In this document: positions 33,833 to 44,626 of the stretch, piece by piece
How the letters are laid out: each line of letters opens with the position of its first letter
Numbering within the stretch: the first letter of the stretch is position 1
Assembly (NCBI GenBank): GCA_025094145.1
Contig: JALLLS010000031.1
Location: 62,001-126,000, forward strand
Source of the DNA: Spinellus fusiger
Taxonomy: Eukaryota; Mucoromycota; Mucoromycetes; Mucorales; Phycomycetaceae
Direction: 5' to 3'
DNA length: 64,000 bases
Translations under genes and position numbers: made by a program
Notes under the pieces: generated by a model
What the model saw: the letters and a program-made list of their open reading frames with translations, nothing else
The model's database searches: none
What the model was told of the DNA's origin: nothing

Positions 33833-36800
33833 CTACACAGGGCCATGCAGAATATCAAATGCCTTTTCTGCTCGCTTGTTGATACTCTTTTCTCCATCCA
33901 CTTGACTTCCTTCCAAAGTAGCTTCTGTCTCCACATCAGAAATATCGCACCCAGAGTCCGTCTCATCAAAGGAATACGCAACAAAGCCCCCGAGCCGACT
34001 CAACCGATCCACAAGAATCTGGTTGGACCGCAGACACTCCAACGAAGGCGACCGAAGCATACGACGCAGATTCAGTGTCAACTGTCTGACCTGATCCCCA
34101 GTCCCAGCCTTCTTGCCTGATCTCCAGACACGGATCCAGACCTCCAGACCCACCAACTCCACAACAAATTCCGCCAAGGTCATCATCGTGGCCTCAATCG
34201 AACTGGCCTGCATGGCCTGCAGACCATACAGGTGTCCTCGGCTGTTCTGTTTTGCCTGCAGACGGACCATCTTCTTGAGCGTTGTCTTTAGCTGCTCTGC
34301 CTTGACGAGCTCAGCATGGCCAGCCTCAAGATGGTCCTGCTGGATAAGAATAGCCCCCGACAGAACGTGGCACATCACTCGCTTTGTCCATTCGTCCTTT
34401 TGGTTGGCCTTGGAGAGATCTCCTCCCGTGTGTTCACATGTTACAGCGCGTGGTATGTACCGAAGAATGCGAGTAAAGTAGCGAGACAGTTTTCTTTTTT
34501 CCTGTGGGTCGGTGGCGTTTCCCCAAAGGCATTCAATTGTCGCCCCCACGGCTGCCAACCATTGGACAATGTGCAATTGATCGTCTCTGCCTCTGCCTAT
34601 GTCTCTGCCTCTGTCTCTGCCTTGATTCTGGTCCTGGTCCTGGTCCTGGTTCTGGTCCTGGTCCTGGTCCTGGTCCTGGCCTTGCTGTCTGGTGGTATGG
34701 AAGAGAGTGGGATCACAGGTAAGACGGAGCATATCATCAAAGAGACCAACATCCTCTTCTTCTTCTGTCGTTGTCATCACAAGAACAAGACGATGAAAGT
34801 GATCTTTAAGAATATCCAAAAGATGCAGCGTCGACAAGAGCACAACAGGAACAAGCACAGGCCCCTTCAACGAAAGAGACAATGAAGCCCCTCCAGAAGC
34901 CTCTGCTGCAGTGTCATGTCTGTGCAGAGAGCGACGGCTCTGGTGATACGGAGGATACTGATGGTGGTGGGTCAGCACCTGGAGGGTCTCTGCCCATGCA
35001 CGCGAAGACTGAAGGCTGCCCTCGCCGCCCTCCTCGCCCTCGTCCCATCCAAGCGCCCTGAACCACACAGGATTCTCCTTTTCGTACGCATCGGCCGTGT
35101 CCACCTCGTCAAAGTCGCTGTCAAAGTCGCTGTCAAAGGCATGGGCATGGGCATGGTCCAGGGCCAGGGCATAAAAGTAGCGCGACAGAGGACGGGCCAT
35201 GGAGCGCAGGGGCATCAGAAACGACAGATGGAGGGCCGCAGTGCAATAGACACGCGCTCTCAGAGCACTTTCGTTCACCATGCCCTGCTCCTCTTCCAGG
35301 GCCTCCATCTGGTTGATCATGCGCAGACAGTGGTGAAGGAGAACACAGTGGCTGGTGGTTTCGTGGGTGGCATACATGACCTCGTTGAGCTTGATCCATT
35401 GACAGACATTGGACCAGTCGTGTTCCAGGGAGTGAGGGGCATAGAAGATCTCGTAGCCAAACGCATGGCGTGCGACAAGACGCATGGATTCTCTGACGAG
35501 GGGGCCCAGGGCAGAAAGAGCAGTGCAGGGAGGAGGGTCGTTGTGGTCTGATAGGGACTGGAGGAGGGTCTCTTGGACTTGCATGGCCCGTCCATGGGTG
35601 GTGGTGGTGTCAGAAGAAGAGGAGGAAGCACGGGCGTGGGCGTGGGCGTGGGCATGGCCTCGTGCGCGTTGGCGTGGTTTGGAGATGCGCTTGAGATGGA
35701 ATCCCGGAGAAAAAAGGGTGCGCACCAGAGGCATAAGGAGCTGAAGCGCACATAGAACAAAGAGGGCTGTTCTTGCCATGGACCATAGATCTGTAGGTAG
35801 ATAGTCAGGCCAAACTGTACTTGTGCTATTTGTGCTACTCGTGCTACTACTCCTTGTGCTATTCAAAATACCCATGATGCTACTCCCTAGGCTACCACGA
35901 AGGCTGCCATGGAGATCTTGTTTGAAACCCCCCGCTCCATGCGCCGGGTCTGTAGTAGTAGAAGAGGTCTGCTCCGAGGCACGGGAGGCATGGTGGTGGT
36001 TCTGGTACTGCTCACTGTCGCTGCTGCTGGTCAGTGGAGAAGCAGAGAAGAAGGTGAGGGCCATGAACACCGCCATGAACACTCGGTTGCTCATACTGGG
36101 GGGCGTCAATGGACCTGATCCAGTGGACGACGACGACGACTCGTCCTCTTCATTCGTATCAAAGGTATGCTGACGGACTCTCTTTCGACTGGACGCAGCC
36201 TTGCGCTGCTGCTGCTGCTGCTGCTTGAACAGTTGACGCTCCATCATCTGCTGGTGAGCCTGCTCCTCTTCCCGCTGCTTTTTCTGTGCACGGTAGCGAC
36301 CCAGGATCGGATGGCCGCCTGGCATCTGTGCCAAGATGTGCTGTAGGGTTGCGTTTTCTCTCTTTAGGTCTTCGCCTGACTTTTTTAGGTGGAGGATGTA
36401 CTCTGTGGCCTTGCGCAGGATGGTCGCCTTGTTGAGTTTGGTCGCCACTGCCACACCGTCCAGGACCTCTTCTCCGTCCTCTCCATCCTCTTCGTCGTCG
36501 TCTGCCACCGAGGCTATGCGGTGGGATCGTTTGCCGCCCCGTGTTTCTTTTGGCTTGGCGTGAAGAAGAGCAGGGACTGCGTTTCTGAGCTCGGCTATTC
36601 TGTCGTTGATGTTGTTTCGGTAACGGCGTTCAATGGCATTGTGGGCAGTTTTTTTGAGCTGACGTCTTCGTGTGAGAGGCAGAGGGTCTCCGGGACTGGG
36701 GGAGGTCTTGAGTCGATGGATAGGTATTTTTTCCTTGACTAAGTAGATGGGTAAGTAAGTGGGAGGTTTTCTGTGGAGGCGAATGCATACCATTGTCGCT

Positions 36801-37487
36801 GATGTCTTGAGTTGAAAAGACATCAAAGTTCAGTGACTCAAATGAAAAGTCAAGGGCGGGGTTTGGATCATAAAAGGAAGGATCCAAGGACAGTGTGGAT
36901 GGATTATTATAGGAAGACGCATTGACGGTGGCGGTGGCTGTGGTGGCGGCTGTGGTGTATGGGTGGATGGAGTAGGGCTGTGAGAGGGGAGTCTGAGATA
37001 GAAATAGTTCTGGAGTGTGGTGTTCTTGCTTGATGGTAGGACGGCTGTGACTTGCAGTGGTGTTGGTGGTGGAGGAGGAGGTGGGAGTGCATGTCGTCAT
37101 GGCTTCTGGCCATAGCAGTCCCTCGGATAGAGTGTGGTGTATATTCTCCTCTCCAAATGAAGGTGTGAATGAGGGTGTGAATGAGGGTGTGAATGAGGGT
37201 ACAAATGTGGTTGCTGCTGCTGCTAGAGAAGAAGAAGGTAGAGTGGACGAGGGCACTATGGTGGGAGAGGGCAGTAGGTGGGAGGCAGAATGGGAGGAAG
37301 TTAACATGGGGTGGCACTCCATAGGCAGATAGCGGTCATAGTCCTGCCAGGTCTGTTGAAGAGCAGCCTGGGCCTGTTGCTGCAACTGTGCACCGAATTG
37401 TGACAAGGAAAAGTAGCTGCTGGGACTGTCGTCGGGTAAGATAGTATCGTCAAACAGGTCTTCTGGTAAAGGTGCAAAGGATTCCAT
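33833..37487 (-). CDS. SREBP/Sre1-like bHLH membrane transcription factor
   Basis: Two coding blocks (complement of 36791-37487 and 33833-36738; intron of 52 bp) give 1200 residues. The N-terminal ~230 residues are acidic and Ser/Thr/Gln-rich, like an activation domain. The basic helix carries HNAIERRYRNNINDRI with the SREBP-specific Tyr (272). Helix 2 (LNKATILRKATEYILHL) follows after an acidic loop of about 43 residues that is far longer than usual. Two hydrophobic segments, about 451-468 and 552-574, enclose an 84-residue Ser/Thr-rich loop: the ER hairpin of SREBPs. The C-terminal ~620 residues are the cytosolic regulatory part. By family knowledge, sterol or oxygen depletion releases the N-terminal factor by proteolysis. 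A QDQDQDQ-type run lies near residue 910. The ATG at 37487 is the first after in-frame stops upstream. Confidence 0.93.
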
Positions 37488-39034
37488 AGTCACACGTAGA
37501 GAAAGAGAGAAGAAAAGAAAAAAGAAAAAAAAAGAAAAAAAAGAAAAAAAGAAAATAAGAGAGAACAAATACAATCACAGGAATAAGAAAGAATAAGAAA
37601 TACGAATAATAATAGTAATTATAATAATTATAATTAAAAAGGGGGGGTGAGGAAAGAGAAAGAAAAGGAAAGAAAGTAAAAGTAAACTTTCTTGTTTAGG
37701 TAAATTGGGATTCTTTTTCTTTTTCTTTTTTCGACACTTGTTGGAGGAGGAGGAATCGAAAATGAGGAAGAAGAAAGGGAAAAAAGAAAGAGAAAGAAAG
37801 AGAATGGATACAAGTGGGCTGATTTTTCATCGGATAGCCCATGAACTTGTCTCATTCTGGTCATCTGGGTCTGAATATAGAAAGCAGTGAGAAGCTGTAG
37901 TTTTATTATGGATATCAAGAACGCAGCCTGTTCTGTCTACACGCACTGCATTAGGAGGACAGGAGAGGCTGACGAGAAGAGATAAAGTAAGGAAAGGGAG
38001 AAAAGCAGTCATTCCAAGTAGATGGGTGAGTGGTAGATATAGGAACAGGTGTGGAAGCAAGCACAATTGGTATTTCTACACAGGTGACATTTCTACACAG
38101 GTGATCTATCTACACAAAGACACAGAAGAGAAAGAAAGATGGGTCTGTCATACCACACGTAGCGTAACAACACAGAGGCCGAGAGACTCTTTATCCATAA
38201 GAAGAAGAAGAAAAAGAAGAAGAGGCTCTATCTACAGGCCAATGAAGAAGCAAAACCCCACACACCCTACACCCTACACCCTACACCCTAATCCATCCTA
38301 CATACACCCTACTTCATTCATTTCTTCCTTTCTCTTATGTATCCTCTGCATTCAACACTCGCTCTCATTGTACAAGTCCAAGAACACACCCAATCGTACA
38401 GTCTTTCTTCCTTTGCTCTCTTTTCAACACCCGCCTTGGACAGAGAAAGAGGCATTGGTAAGTATTTCAATAAGTGGGGATGAGTTTCAATTGGCCTGGA
38501 GTGATCCATAGGTGTTTCAATCTACTGGTCAATGAGTGATCAGTGCCTGTCAGCAGCAATGGGTGCCTATAGGTGCGATGCTTCAAAAGAAATCAACAGG
38601 ACCCGTGCTCTCCTCATTTCAGCTATTTTTCATTTATTGATAAGAGAGTGTCATTGACCTGAGTTCTCGTCTTGGGGCGGAACAGATGAATTTGCAGTAG
38701 AGATCAAGTAGAAATGTGAATACAAGGCACTTTACCTTGCTAATCTACAAATACACCATGCCTATTCCAAGCCCCATTCCAAGCTGCACATCGGCCCAGA
38801 TCTGTGTGTGTGCTGTGTGTGTGTGTGTGTGTGTGTATGCGTAGATGTGCTGTGTGTATGCGTAGATGTGCTGTGTGCTGTCGTGGAAATCAGGCTCAAA
38901 GCAGATCCCATCTGTGGTGCAGCTTTTACTGTGTCATTTTCCTGCCATTTCCAGCCACTTTCTCAGTTCTCGATTAAAAAAAAATAACACTTGCACTCGC
39001 TCTCACTTGATTCTTTTTCTTATTCAACACTCTC
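37488..39034. other. Divergent intergenic region
   Basis: This 1.5-kb region lies between the starts of the SREBP-like gene and the TRP-like gene. It holds long purine tracts (37495-37560, 37655-37680), AAT runs, a short ACACCCT array at 38264-38290 and a GT microsatellite (38802-38836). Open frames exist only through compositional bias, so I assign no gene. Promoters of both flanking genes must be here. Confidence 0.55.
38259..38311. repeat. Short CCCTACA tandem array
   Basis: About four perfect 7-bp ACACCCT units occur, followed by degenerate ones. It resembles telomere-type repeats in composition but not in exact unit (fungal telomeres are usually TTAGGG), and it is too short to be a telomere. 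Confidence 0.8.
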
Positions 39035-41589
39035 ATGCTGTTGTGGCAAGAACACTGCCAGTCCAACCTCAGCCGTCTTTTCCTTTTGTTGCTGCCACTG
39101 CTGCTGTTGCTGCCCTTGAGTGATGCCACCCTCCCCCTGGCCTGTTCTTATGATAGTTCCTGGACGGTTGCTGTTGTGAAAGACTACCAGCCTGTAGACC
39201 GCCTCTACCAAATACAACTTGTACTCAACTCAACCACCCCCCTCCAGCCCAGCACAGGTAAATGAAAAGAAAAATAAATAAAAAATAAATAAAAAAGAAA
39301 AATAAATAAAATAAAAAAAGAAAAAGAAAAAGAAAAAGAAAAAGAAAAAGACATTGGAAGAGGGAAGAATGGATCTGTTACCATGACTACTGACTGGCTG
39401 ACTCGTTTCTGTATAAATATCAATATGAACCTCCATATGAACCTATATATGAACCTATATATGAACTTCCATATGAACCTATATATGAACCTATATATGA
39501 TGACTATGACTATGACTATGAATATGAATATTAAAAAAGTGACAATGGAGACTGAAATTAGTCTCGGTGTTGCTCTAGTGTTGGACACATCCCAGTCCAT
39601 ATGTCCTGCCAACACAAATGCCACACAATGCAACACCCCCTCACACCAGCTTACATTCTCACAGCAGGTAATCTACAGTCATGCCCAGAGATCATCAATA
39701 AGAACTCACCTCCATTGATACTCATCCATGTGGCCATGTACCTGTCTACACTGGGAAAAAAAAAGATAATTCTCCCCGACACTCCCTTGCCTTTGGGTGA
39801 TATTTCCAGTCAAATGAACCTGTCTGGTGTAAACTCAACCCAATGCTTTGCAATTGACCCCATTGGATATCAGAATCCCACTTGGAGCTCACTCTTCTTT
39901 GGTGTTCCTATTGCTATTGCTGTGTTTGCTGCCATCAACTCATTCTTCCAATCTTTTGCTTCTCTCCCTGAAACAGAACGAGATGTCTTTTTATTCACTG
40001 CAAATTTCGCCAACATGCCTGCTGCAATACGCCTGAAAACCCCAGGCTTCTTTGATGTGATTCATTATGCACAGTTTATTGTCTGTCTTGGTCAACTCAA
40101 CGTATTCTATCCATCATTCTATCATCTCTTTGTCACTAACTTTACATGGAGTTCGCTCTTGTTTCCCAGCGATTGGCTAAAGAGTGCCACTGAACAGTTG
40201 TATTCCATAGACACGCCTAACAATGCCACACAAGGCTTCAGTCTGAATGGAGAACAGGGAATCACCCTTAGCTATCAGAATCATTCTGTTCCTATGACGG
40301 GTACAGGCATGGCTAATGTTGCCCTTGCTCTTAATACCAATATCAGTGCACTCTTTTTGAGCTGTATCATCCACTTTCTCATCATCCTTGTCTCCTGTCT
40401 TTTCATCTGTCTCTGCATTTGGCTGGGTTTAAGAATGGCACATCTCTATTTACCACAGACCCTACCAAAGCAGAATGATAAAGTGATGGACTTTACTCTA
40501 GGTGAGTCATAGAGCCATAGTCACAGCCTGTTGATATATTCACTTACCTGCCTTGTGTCTGTCCTGCTATATACTAATGTATTAGGTATTTGTGTTCGTA
40601 CATTGACACTCTTCTATTTACCACTCTTGGTCGCCAGCCTTTATCAGCTCCTACTGCCTTCTCCCTGGGTCCTCACCTTACTGGCCTCTCTTGTTGTTGT
40701 GTTTCCTCTCATCTTGCTCTATGGCCATATTGCGTTTATTCTTCTCTCCCTTCGTCCTCGCTCTCTTATCTACCTTGAACCCAAACTCCTTCTTCGCTTT
40801 GGATCTCTTTACAACACATTCTCTGATGAGACCTCCTACTTCTTCCTCATTAGCCTCACCTACAAATTCATCTTTGGGTGTGCGGTTGCCATGGTACAGC
40901 GCCATCCTGTGGCACAGGTAGCTGTTCTTGTTACTTTGGAATCCTTCTACTACGCACTCCACTGGATTCTACAACCCTACACAGACAGGGCCATCAACAT
41001 CCACTACCTTATGTTTGGCACACTTCGATGCATGGCAGTATGGCTCAGCATCGCTTATATTCCACAGATTGGAGCCAGTGCAGTGGCCCGACACTGGGTG
41101 GCCTATCTACAAATCATTCTTCACTTTGTATGTTTGCTTGTGATGCTTATTCTCCCCATCAAAAATCTACTGATTCTTGTTACAGGCATGATGGACACTG
41201 ATTTGTTTGATGCAAAACTCCCACCCCCTCGCATGGTCGTGTGGCGCCGTCGTCTCCATCTTCCCCGCCTTGTAAAACCGGCCCACACCAAACCCTCCTT
41301 CTCCTCCTCCTCCTCATCACAGCTACAGCGCCCCATGTCCTCCTTTGTCTCTTCCCATTCCTCTATAGTGATGAGTGGGAGGGTGAATAGAGAGATGATG
41401 ACTACAGTGCCAGTATTTTACGAGAGCAATGCAGACAGGCTCACTGTGCCCAATGAATGCATTACTCTACCCCAAGACAAAGAAAAGATCTCTTCTCATC
41501 CTAGGTCTGGGGAGGAGGTGGGTGGCAGTGGCAGTTCATGGGAGGAGATGTCTTTGCATGGATACCAAACAGCAGCACAAGTGAATTAA
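39035..41589 (+). CDS. TRP-like ion channel with ML-like lumenal domain
   Basis: Probable coding blocks are 39035-39257, 39540-39667, 39766-40501 and 40586-41589, giving 696 residues. The third block could instead begin at 39703, adding 21 residues. A signal peptide ([17 protein letters not shown]) precedes a Cys-containing, N-glycosylation-rich lumenal domain of the ML-like type. Multiple membrane helices follow: SLFFGVPIAIAVFAAI, the ISALFLSCIIHFLIILVS region, GICVRTLTLFYLPLLVA, LLASLVVVFPLILLY, FFLISLTYKFIFGCAV and the LQIILHFVCLLVMLIL region. The Ser-rich C-terminus is cytosolic. This matches fungal TRP-like proteins of the Pkd2/Flc type (cell-wall stress, calcium, FAD import). Acceptors of the second and third blocks are weak, preceded by A-runs instead of pyrimidines, so these borders need transcript data. 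Confidence 0.82.
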
Positions 41590-42690
41590 GAGCCCTTTGC
41601 ATCTCCAATAGCATGACAAAACCATAATGATGTTTAGCATCTGATACTTAATACCTAATACCTAATACCTAATACTTAATACTTAATGATTTTACTTGTT
41701 TATTTCTATTTCTATTTCTATTTCTTTTTTCTTATGAATTCTTATTTGCTGTCACTTGATCATGATGCTGAGTCAATCACAGAGATGAGAAACCAATTTG
41801 TTTCCAACTCATCAATACCACACTATGGTAGAAAACACTCACGGGACACATTGAATATAGATTGCTTTTAAATTAATAGAAAAATACCCAACATCTTTTG
41901 TTCACTTTTCCATCTTCTTCCTTGGGATTATTATTGTCTTTCTTGTCTATATTTAAAATAAAAAACAATTGGTTTTATTGGTGCCTAATTATTAAACTAG
42001 AGGTAAGATAAAATAACATTCTTCTGTGCCCAACAGTGGCTACTCAAGAATAGAAATAATAATAAGAAAAATAATCTAATAAGAAAAATCTATCAAATAA
42101 GAAAAATCTATCAAATTTTATATTTACATATGCATAATGATCACTGCCACCCATTAACGTGCTACTCTTTTTCTTTTCTTTTTTCTTTTTTCTTGGATGA
42201 ATTGTTTTCTTCACCTATCATGTCATCTTGAATTTTATAGGCTATAGCTCTTATGGATACTTAAAATGAAACACTTATAGAATAGTGAGTATAAAAGAAG
42301 AAATACATTAAAGGTGAATTCGAGGAATGATGTATGTAGAGTGATGTGTAAATATCAGTGAAAGATAGAACTACAATAGTTTTTGTTATAAAGGATATAA
42401 TGGGTGATAAGATAAAATCAAGCTCATTCATTTGATACATCAATTATCAGTGTTTGCCAAGTCTTTTTTCTTTTTCTTTTTTTTCCCACTCATTGATATT
42501 TTTCTGAGAGTTATTTAACAAAGTAGACAGAGAAAAGGTGTAGATACATAATAAAGGTACTTGATAATGCTGAGATTCTGCCAAGTCTTTAAAGATCAAA
42601 AGTGGATTTATCCAATTAAAGACTCAGACATATTGATTATTGAACAAGTCAGTGCAGAATGGCAAGAGGACGTCATATAGATTGTCTATA
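41590..42690. other. AT-rich non-coding stretch
   Basis: It begins with a run of TACTTAATACCTAATAC units (41645-41690) and TATTTC units (41700-41726), followed by featureless AT-rich DNA with pyrimidine tracts. No gene is supportable. Confidence 0.6.
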
Positions 42691-43383
42691 CACCAGGAGA
42701 TTTTTCTGGCTTTTAAGCGGTGATATCTCCTTCCTTTTGCGTAAAAGGAAAACCTCACCTTTTATGGAACTGTGTTCAAAATCAAAAGGTCTGCGGATAT
42801 CCAAATAGTGGTTTCCTTTTGTAGTATACCTCACTATCAAATTGTATTATCAATAAAATATATTGTTTATGAATAAAATTGTTGATGGGTAAAATTGTTT
42901 ACTATAATAATGTAGCTAATAATACTGTAGCTAATAATATACTATTACTATAGCTACTGCTGTTCTAGGTGTATTCCTTCATAGCAATAGAATATACACC
43001 CTAAAAACTTAGTGGTTTATCCTTGGGAGATAGATAACACTAGAGAATATACCTTAGACACCCTAGACAGTATAAAAGACTACTTGGGACTGACTTGAAA
43101 GGAGTCTTTACTTGCCTAATAACAGTACAATAAGTGTCTTGTGGATTACAATGAGCTCAATACCAGATGAAGACACTGCTTACCTTTCTATCTTAAGAAT
43201 AGTCCTTGGTAGTGTCTATCACTTCCTTCTATTGTTTCTCTTTGTTAATAATGGCACATTACCTTGCTTAGTTATGTTTATCTCAACAAGTGCCTAAGTA
43301 TCAGGTTGTATAGACAGTATAAGAAATAACAAGATAATAACAAGACCAAAGAATAAAAAATATTCTTATTCTGGTGAGGTATA

Positions 43384-43843
43384 CAGTCCCATGTAATAAA
43401 TGAATGGACAGCAAATCTATTTTCTATTTTCTATTTTACAACTTATTCAAACAATGACTTCAATAAAAACCAGTCAGCTCTTAGTCAAGAACATAAAGAT
43501 AGTCCCACCAAAAGAAGAGAGCATCACATGTTTATTAGAGGTCAAATCATAGGACAATGGAAAAGACATTACTTATCAAGAGATTGTTGACGAAACTAAC
43601 ATCCCAAAGAGCACAGTGGGCAAGATCATCCTATTATATAAAAACAAAGGCTTTGCTGCAAAGTACTGAGCAATATTTTTATAATAAAGATATAGACAAT
43701 CATCTAAAGAACAATTATTCCAAATATTGTGTTATTCCATGAATCTTTTATTATGAACATCTTAGACTGATAGATATACCTTTATTTCTCAAAATAAAAT
43801 AGAAAATAAAAAATTCTGTCCACTCACCTATTGTATGGGACTG
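43384..43843 (+). mobile_element. Nested, internally deleted Tc1-like element
   Basis: The left end TA-CAGTCCCATGTAATAAATG and the right end complement (CAGTCCCATACAATAGGTGA) are inverted repeats of about 30 bp, both continuing into a TGGACAG motif. The interior on the plus strand keeps a transposase-like HTH (EIVDETNIPKSTVGKIILLY near 43580-43640). The rest of a transposase is missing, so this is a deletion derivative. It splits element E copy 1 at a TA. The right-hand TA copy is offset by two bases (CTG-AATA). Confidence 0.75.
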
Positions 43844-44045
43844 AATATGTGCATAGAAAACCCATGGGCTTCACAGTTTCCATTGATAGATATACAAGCT
43901 TTATGCTTTAGCACAACTTCTTGGTTTTCAAATCATGGATTGAATCATATCACAGACTGAATCAATGGCATATGAAAACCAATTATAAAACAGAAATAGT
44001 ATAAAAAGAAGAAAAAAAGGTCAACTCATCTTTCTTCTTTTCTTC

Positions 44046-44520
44046 ATGGAACCTGCTCTAAAGATTGTAGCAGTGAAAAGCTCAATCACTAGTATTGGAT
44101 GGAAACCGGGTTGTCCCTGTCAGGACATACATCTTCAACAGTCAATTGTGAAAGGTTTGCAAGATACCTCGAGGAGAGAGCCAGAGCCACCCCAATGTTG
44201 CATAATTATTATTCAAATCAAGGTACTCCTGCTATGGAAAAACAGAATGTCAATAGGTTAATCCTATTTCTTAGAATGAAGCCTTTGATCTTTATTAATC
44301 AACAACAATCAGACAAACGGTTAGCTATTAGTAGCCAGCCCACCAAAACATCAAAGAAGAATCTAGTGTAGTTATCGCTGCACTACATCCAGATACAGAT
44401 AAGTCTTTTTTGGAACCATACTACATTTCTATACTATAATTTCCCCAAAGATGCACCAATACTTTATGAAGATAGTGTAGCTATTGCTAGGATAGGCAGA
44501 CAGAGTTTGAAGTAGTTCAT
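44046..44520 (+). pseudogene. Fanzor/TnpB-like coding scrap inside element E
   Basis: From 44099 a plus-strand frame reads a protein-like segment with VNCERFARYLEERARATPM and NRLILFLRMKPLIF followed by a QQSDKRLA helix. A stop at 44369 follows, and similar-looking sequence continues with ILYEDSVAIARIG. The arrangement (RFARYL..RA..., then a K/R-L-x-F block, then a basic R/K-A-D-like helix) resembles the part of mucoralean Fanzor-like proteins upstream of the RuvC core. No catalytic residue is visible, so the assignment is tentative. Confidence 0.35.
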
Positions 44521-44626
44521 TTAGACAGCAAAAATACCCTTTTTTAAACACATTAGCCAATTAGAGTAATAGTATTATTTTATTGTCCGTGTATTTACTT
44601 TTATATCCCAAAAATCTTTAGGTGTG

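Larger units (their letters stand above)
42691..44626. mobile_element. TIR element family E, copy 1 (with nested insertion)
   Basis: The left end TA-CACCAGGAGATTTTTCTGGC and the right end AAAAATCTTTAGGTGTG-TA form imperfect inverted repeats with TA at both edges, as for Tc1/mariner insertions. The first ~650 bp and last ~150 bp match copy 2 (52422-53898). Copy 1 is 1936 bp. Removing the 460-bp nested unit leaves 1476 bp, against 1477 bp for copy 2. The interior holds a Fanzor-like coding scrap. No intact transposase was found. Confidence 0.75.

Noticed and set aside
38259..38311. Possible telomere repeat
   Set aside because: It has four units only, a 7-bp unit different from the usual fungal TTAGGG, and is interstitial between two genes.
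38026..38511. 161-codon plus-strand frame upstream of the TRP-like gene
   Set aside because: It is built from purine tracts and the ACACCCT array, with no protein-like pattern.
19896..41589. Biosynthetic gene cluster
   Set aside because: There are no backbone enzymes, tailoring enzymes or pathway transporters, only unrelated housekeeping-type genes.
43112..43297. 61-codon frame (TTG start) of equal length in both E copies
   Set aside because: Differences between the copies are mostly amino-acid changing, the start is not ATG, and the identical part is identical at the DNA level. This does not look like protein selection.
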